A stretch of DNA of 8,199 bases from Candidatus Pelagibacter sp. (GTDB lineage Bacteria > Pseudomonadota > Alphaproteobacteria > Pelagibacterales > Pelagibacteraceae), in the NCBI GenBank assembly GCA_028226535.1, contig JAOJEG010000025.1:1-8199 (forward strand), read 5' to 3'. This document shows positions 5,674 to 8,199 of the stretch, piece by piece. The notes beneath the pieces are model-generated. The model was not told where the DNA came from and did not search any database. It saw only the letters and a list, made by a program, of their open reading frames with translations. The stretch's first letter is position 1. Every line of letters begins with the position of its first letter. Made by a program: the position numbers and the translations under genes.

Positions 5674-7113
5674 TTAGTTTCTCCAAAAAGATGGTAGAAA
5701 TAATACTAATATTGCAAATAGCTCAAGTCTACCTAAAATCATACCAACTGTTAAAATCCATTTTGAAATATCTGGTAAAGATGAAAAATCTCCATTAGGA
5801 CCAATAATGGGCCCTAATCCTGGTCCAACGTTAGAGATTGATGTGGCAGCTCCTGAAAGTGCAGTGATAAAATCAAGACCTGTTAAAGATAGTAATGCTG
5901 CAAGAATAAAGAAAATAACAAAGTAAAAATAAATAAAAGAAACTATTGATGCAATAAATTTATCATCAACTGAACTTTGGTCGTATTTAATTACAAATAC
6001 ACCTTTTGGATATATAATTTTTTTAAGTTGATTTGAGATAAATGAATATAAAATTTGAATTCTAAAAATCTTAATACCACAAGTGGTTGATCCAGCACAC
6101 CCACCTATGAACATAAGTGCTAAAAATAATGTGATTGGAAAGCTGCCCCAACTATCATATTCAGAATTAACATAACCTGTTCCAGTTAATATAGAAATAC
6201 TATTAAAGAAAACTGACCTTAGGCTAAAGTTTTCATAATTATTTAAAAGTAAGTATGCAGATAATAATAAAACTGTCGTAACAATAATCTTAAAAAAAGT
6301 TTTAATTTGTACATCTGTTAAAAAAATTTTTTTGTTTCCGCTTATAAATTTAATGTATGCAATAAATGGTATACTTCCTAAGACAATGAATATCATGGAG
6401 GCTATCTCTATTGGAATACTATCAAAATAACCAATTGATTGATTATAATTTGAAAAACCTCCTGTAGCTATTGTGGTCATTGAATGAGTTAAGCTATCAA
6501 ATTTGCTCATTCCAAATAACCAATAAGTCATTGCACACATAATAGTTAAGCCTGAGTAAATATAGATTAGCCTTAAAGCTATTTCTTTTGATTTTGGAAG
6601 TATTTTTTCTGATGAGTCGTTGCTTGAAATCTTAAATAATTGCATACCACCAACATTCATTATTGGCATTAAAGTTATTGCCATTACAATGATACCAATT
6701 CCACCCAACCATTGCAGTATAGCTCTCCATAATAAAATTCCCTTTGGTGTAAATTCTAGATTTGAAATAATAGTTGAGCCAGTGGTAGTTATTCCAGACA
6801 TACTCTCAAAAAACGCATCTGTTATAGAAAGTTCTATTCTTGAAAATATAAAGGGTAAAGATCCAAAAATTGCAATACTTAGCCAAGAAAGTGCAGTAAG
6901 TAAAAATGCTTGTTGTAAATTTAATTTTTTATCATGATCTAAATTTGATAAAAAAAATAAAGTTCCAAAAATTATCGTAATGATTGATGCGCCAAAAAAT
7001 GATGAGTCTATTTCATCGTAGGCAAATTGTACAATAATAGGTATGAACATCGAAACACCTAGAATTATTTGCAAAATTCCTAGTGTAAAAAAAACAGTTT
7101 TGTAATTAGACAT
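5674..7113 (-). CDS. trkH: TrkH family potassium uptake protein
   Basis: Channel-forming membrane subunit of the Trk potassium uptake system, 479 aa, matching the family (about 480). The four repeated pore loops with their selectivity-filter segments are visible: ITTTGST (108-114), TIATGGFS (214-221), ILTGTGYV (308-315) and ISNVGPG (426-432). Also typical are RAILQWLGGIGIIVMAI (130-146), GGCAGSTTCGIKIFR (337-351) and the C-terminal GRLELFAILVLFLPSFWR (461-478). It needs a cytoplasmic TrkA gating subunit, which is not in this window. The ATG at 7113 is the natural start; there is no Shine-Dalgarno before it. It is first of a tight trkH-ampG-peptidase series on this strand. No functional tie between potassium uptake and wall recycling is known to me; the linkage may only reflect genome compaction. 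Confidence 0.95.
   Translation of the reverse strand: MSNYKTVFFTLGILQIILGVSMFIPIIVQFAYDEIDSSFFGASIITIIFGTLFFLSNLDHDKKLNLQQAFLLTALSWLSIAIFGSLPFIFSRIELSITDAFFESMSGITTTGSTIISNLEFTPKGILLWRAILQWLGGIGIIVMAITLMPIMNVGGMQLFKISSNDSSEKILPKSKEIALRLIYIYSGLTIMCAMTYWLFGMSKFDSLTHSMTTIATGGFSNYNQSIGYFDSIPIEIASMIFIVLGSIPFIAYIKFISGNKKIFLTDVQIKTFFKIIVTTVLLLSAYLLLNNYENFSLRSVFFNSISILTGTGYVNSEYDSWGSFPITLFLALMFIGGCAGSTTCGIKIFRIQILYSFISNQLKKIIYPKGVFVIKYDQSSVDDKFIASIVSFIYFYFVIFFILAALLSLTGLDFITALSGAATSISNVGPGLGPIIGPNGDFSSLPDISKWILTVGMILGRLELFAILVLFLPSFWRN
5681..5684 (-). promoter_or_regulatory. Shine-Dalgarno sequence deciding the ampG start
   Basis: GGAG on the minus strand, followed by 9 bases and the ATG at 5671-5669. 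It lies inside the last codons of trkH. It is the only clear Shine-Dalgarno seen before any gene start in the window and it rules against the in-frame TTG at 5686, part of which it overlaps. Confidence 0.8.
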
Positions 7114-7202
7114 TTTGAAAGAACATTATTTTATGGTAAATAAATTTCAACTCTATAAGAATTAGTAAAATCACTGATTTAAGATTTTTAAAAGCATAAT
7201 TC
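7114..7202. other. Divergent spacer between trkH and lysS
   Basis: An 89-base A/T-rich spacer must hold both promoters. For lysS, TAAAAT (7166-7171) or TATAAG (7154-7159) could be a -10 box, but no convincing -35 stands at 17 bases. For trkH, TTGAAA (7150-7145, minus strand; 5 of 6) is a fair -35, with only a weak TAATGT 16 bases on, which would leave almost no leader. A short inverted repeat AAATCA-C-TGATTT lies at 7168-7180. Nothing here is firm. Confidence 0.3.
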
Positions 7203-8199
7203 ATGATAAAAAAAGAAAATTTAGACAAAACTAGTGCTTGGCCTTTTGTTGAAGCAAAAAAATTACTTAGAGAAAGAAAAAGTTTCATAGAAAAAAAAGG
7301 CAAAATTACTCTTCAAACAGGATATGGTCCTAGTGGTCTGCCACATATAGGAACATTCGGTGAAGTTGCAAGAACTTCAATGATGGTAAATGCTTTAAAA
7401 CAATTATCTGATTTTCCAACTGAAATCATAACATTTTCTGATGATATGGATGGTTTACGAAAAGTCCCAGATAATGTTCCTAATCAAGAATTGTTAAAAG
7501 ATAATCTTCATAAACCACTAACCCAAGTTCCTGATCCGTTTGAAAAATTTGATAGCTTTGGTGAGCACAACAATGAAATGTTAAAAAATTTTTTAGATAG
7601 TTTTAAATTTAATTATAATTTTCAGAGCTCTACATCACTTTATAAAAGTGGATTTTTTAATCCTACACTTAAAATTATCTTAGAAAATTATGAGGGCATT
7701 ATGAATATTATAATTCCCACACTAGGTAAAGAGCGCCAACAAACTTATAGTCCTTTCTTGCCTATTTGTCCTGAAACAGGACATGTTTTAGAAATTCCAG
7801 TAATCGAAATTGATAAAGAAAAATCAAATATTATTTTTAATAATAAAGGAAAAAAATTAGAGACAAGTATTTTAGATGGAAATTGTAAATTACAATGGAA
7901 AGTTGACTGGGCAATGCGATGGTACGCTTTAGATATTGATTTTGAGATGTACGGAAAGGATTTGATAGAAAGTGCAATTTTATCTACAAAAATAATAAAC
8001 TTGTTAGGAAAGAAAAACCCTTCTGGCTTTGCTTATGAGCTATTTTTAGATGAAAAGGGTGAAAAAATTTCAAAATCAAAAGGTAACGGTATTACAATTG
8101 ATCAGTGGTTAGAATATGCTTCACCAGAGAGCTTATCTTTGTATATGTATCAAAATCCAAAAAGAGCAAAAAAACTATATAAAGAAATAGTTCCTAAAG
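7203..8199 (+). CDS. lysS: Lysyl-tRNA synthetase, class I (C-terminus outside window)
   Basis: Translated by hand from the ATG at 7203; 332 codons are present and the frame is open to the right edge (family roughly 500-550 aa). It charges tRNA-Lys with lysine in the cytoplasm. This is the class I enzyme (also called LysK), related to archaeal LysRS and standard in alphaproteobacteria, not the class II enzyme of E. coli. Key motifs: TGYGPSGLPHIGTFGEVAR (39-57) containing the HIGH-type signature PHIG, SDDMDGLRKVPDNVP (79-93), PTLGKERQQTYSPFLPI (172-188), KLQWKVDWAMRW (229-240), YGKDLIESA (250-258), and KISKSKGNG (288-296), the KMSKS loop. All active-site motifs are intact. The missing part is the C-terminal anticodon-binding helical region. 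No Shine-Dalgarno sequence is seen before the start. Divergent from trkH across an 89-base spacer. Confidence 0.96.
   Translation, partial: MIKKENLDKTSAWPFVEAKKLLRERKSFIEKKGKITLQTGYGPSGLPHIGTFGEVARTSMMVNALKQLSDFPTEIITFSDDMDGLRKVPDNVPNQELLKDNLHKPLTQVPDPFEKFDSFGEHNNEMLKNFLDSFKFNYNFQSSTSLYKSGFFNPTLKIILENYEGIMNIIIPTLGKERQQTYSPFLPICPETGHVLEIPVIEIDKEKSNIIFNNKGKKLETSILDGNCKLQWKVDWAMRWYALDIDFEMYGKDLIESAILSTKIINLLGKKNPSGFAYELFLDEKGEKISKSKGNGITIDQWLEYASPESLSLYMYQNPKRAKKLYKEIVPK

Noticed and set aside
6620..6937. 105-codon open frame on the plus strand inside trkH
   Set aside because: Antisense to well conserved TrkH pore segments; no start signal and no family resemblance.
7168..7180. AAATCA-C-TGATTT inverted repeat as a regulator site
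   Set aside because: Six-base A/T-rich arms are expected by chance in such DNA and no known operator consensus matches, so it is noted only within the spacer.
7106..7303. 65-codon open frame on the minus strand over the trkH-lysS spacer
   Set aside because: It is antisense to the lysS N-terminus and runs over the spacer into the trkH start; the product is low complexity.

Overview
The window looks like chromosome from a streamlined, very AT-rich marine alphaproteobacterium, most probably SAR11 (Candidatus Pelagibacter or a close relative). The evidence is the strong A/T bias with lysine- and asparagine-rich proteins, intergenic gaps of 1-2 bases and overlapping stop codons, a class I (archaeal-type) lysyl-tRNA synthetase as in alphaproteobacteria, and a SAM-II riboswitch in front of metX. 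The assignment is inferred from gene content and style; no search was run. Every gene falls in a known family and no mobile element, CRISPR array, tRNA or rRNA was seen.

Layout. (1) Positions 1-1393, minus strand: metX followed after 2 bases by metW, which runs off the left edge. This is the methionine branch: MetX acylates homoserine and MetW is its usual partner. (2) Positions 1394-1581: a compact divergent control region. On the minus strand a TTGACA-17-TACAAA promoter leads straight into a SAM-II aptamer. On the plus strand a TTGTCT-17-TATATT promoter faces hisC. The two promoters are arranged symmetrically around one A/T palindrome. (3) Positions 1582-3562, plus strand: hisC and tyrA, 1 base apart, an aminotransferase/prephenate dehydrogenase pair for tyrosine (and probably histidine and phenylalanine) synthesis. 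(4) Positions 3559-7113, minus strand: trkH, ampG and an NlpC/P60 peptidase in tight series. The last of these converges on tyrA so closely that both stop codons lie in one TTAA. AmpG (muropeptide importer) next to a peptidase without signal peptide suggests a small cytoplasmic peptidoglycan-recycling unit, co-transcribed with a potassium-uptake channel subunit. (5) Positions 7114-7202: a short divergent spacer. (6) Positions 7203-8199, plus strand: lysS, class I, running off the right edge.

The region most worth a second look is the metX leader. The SAM-II fold is clear, but the downstream expression platform is unusual: there is no Shine-Dalgarno sequence, a run of eight U follows the pseudoknot directly, and those U can pair with a run of eight A inside the aptamer, giving a hairpin that excludes the pseudoknot. 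Only ampG has a clear Shine-Dalgarno sequence, which also corrects its start codon.
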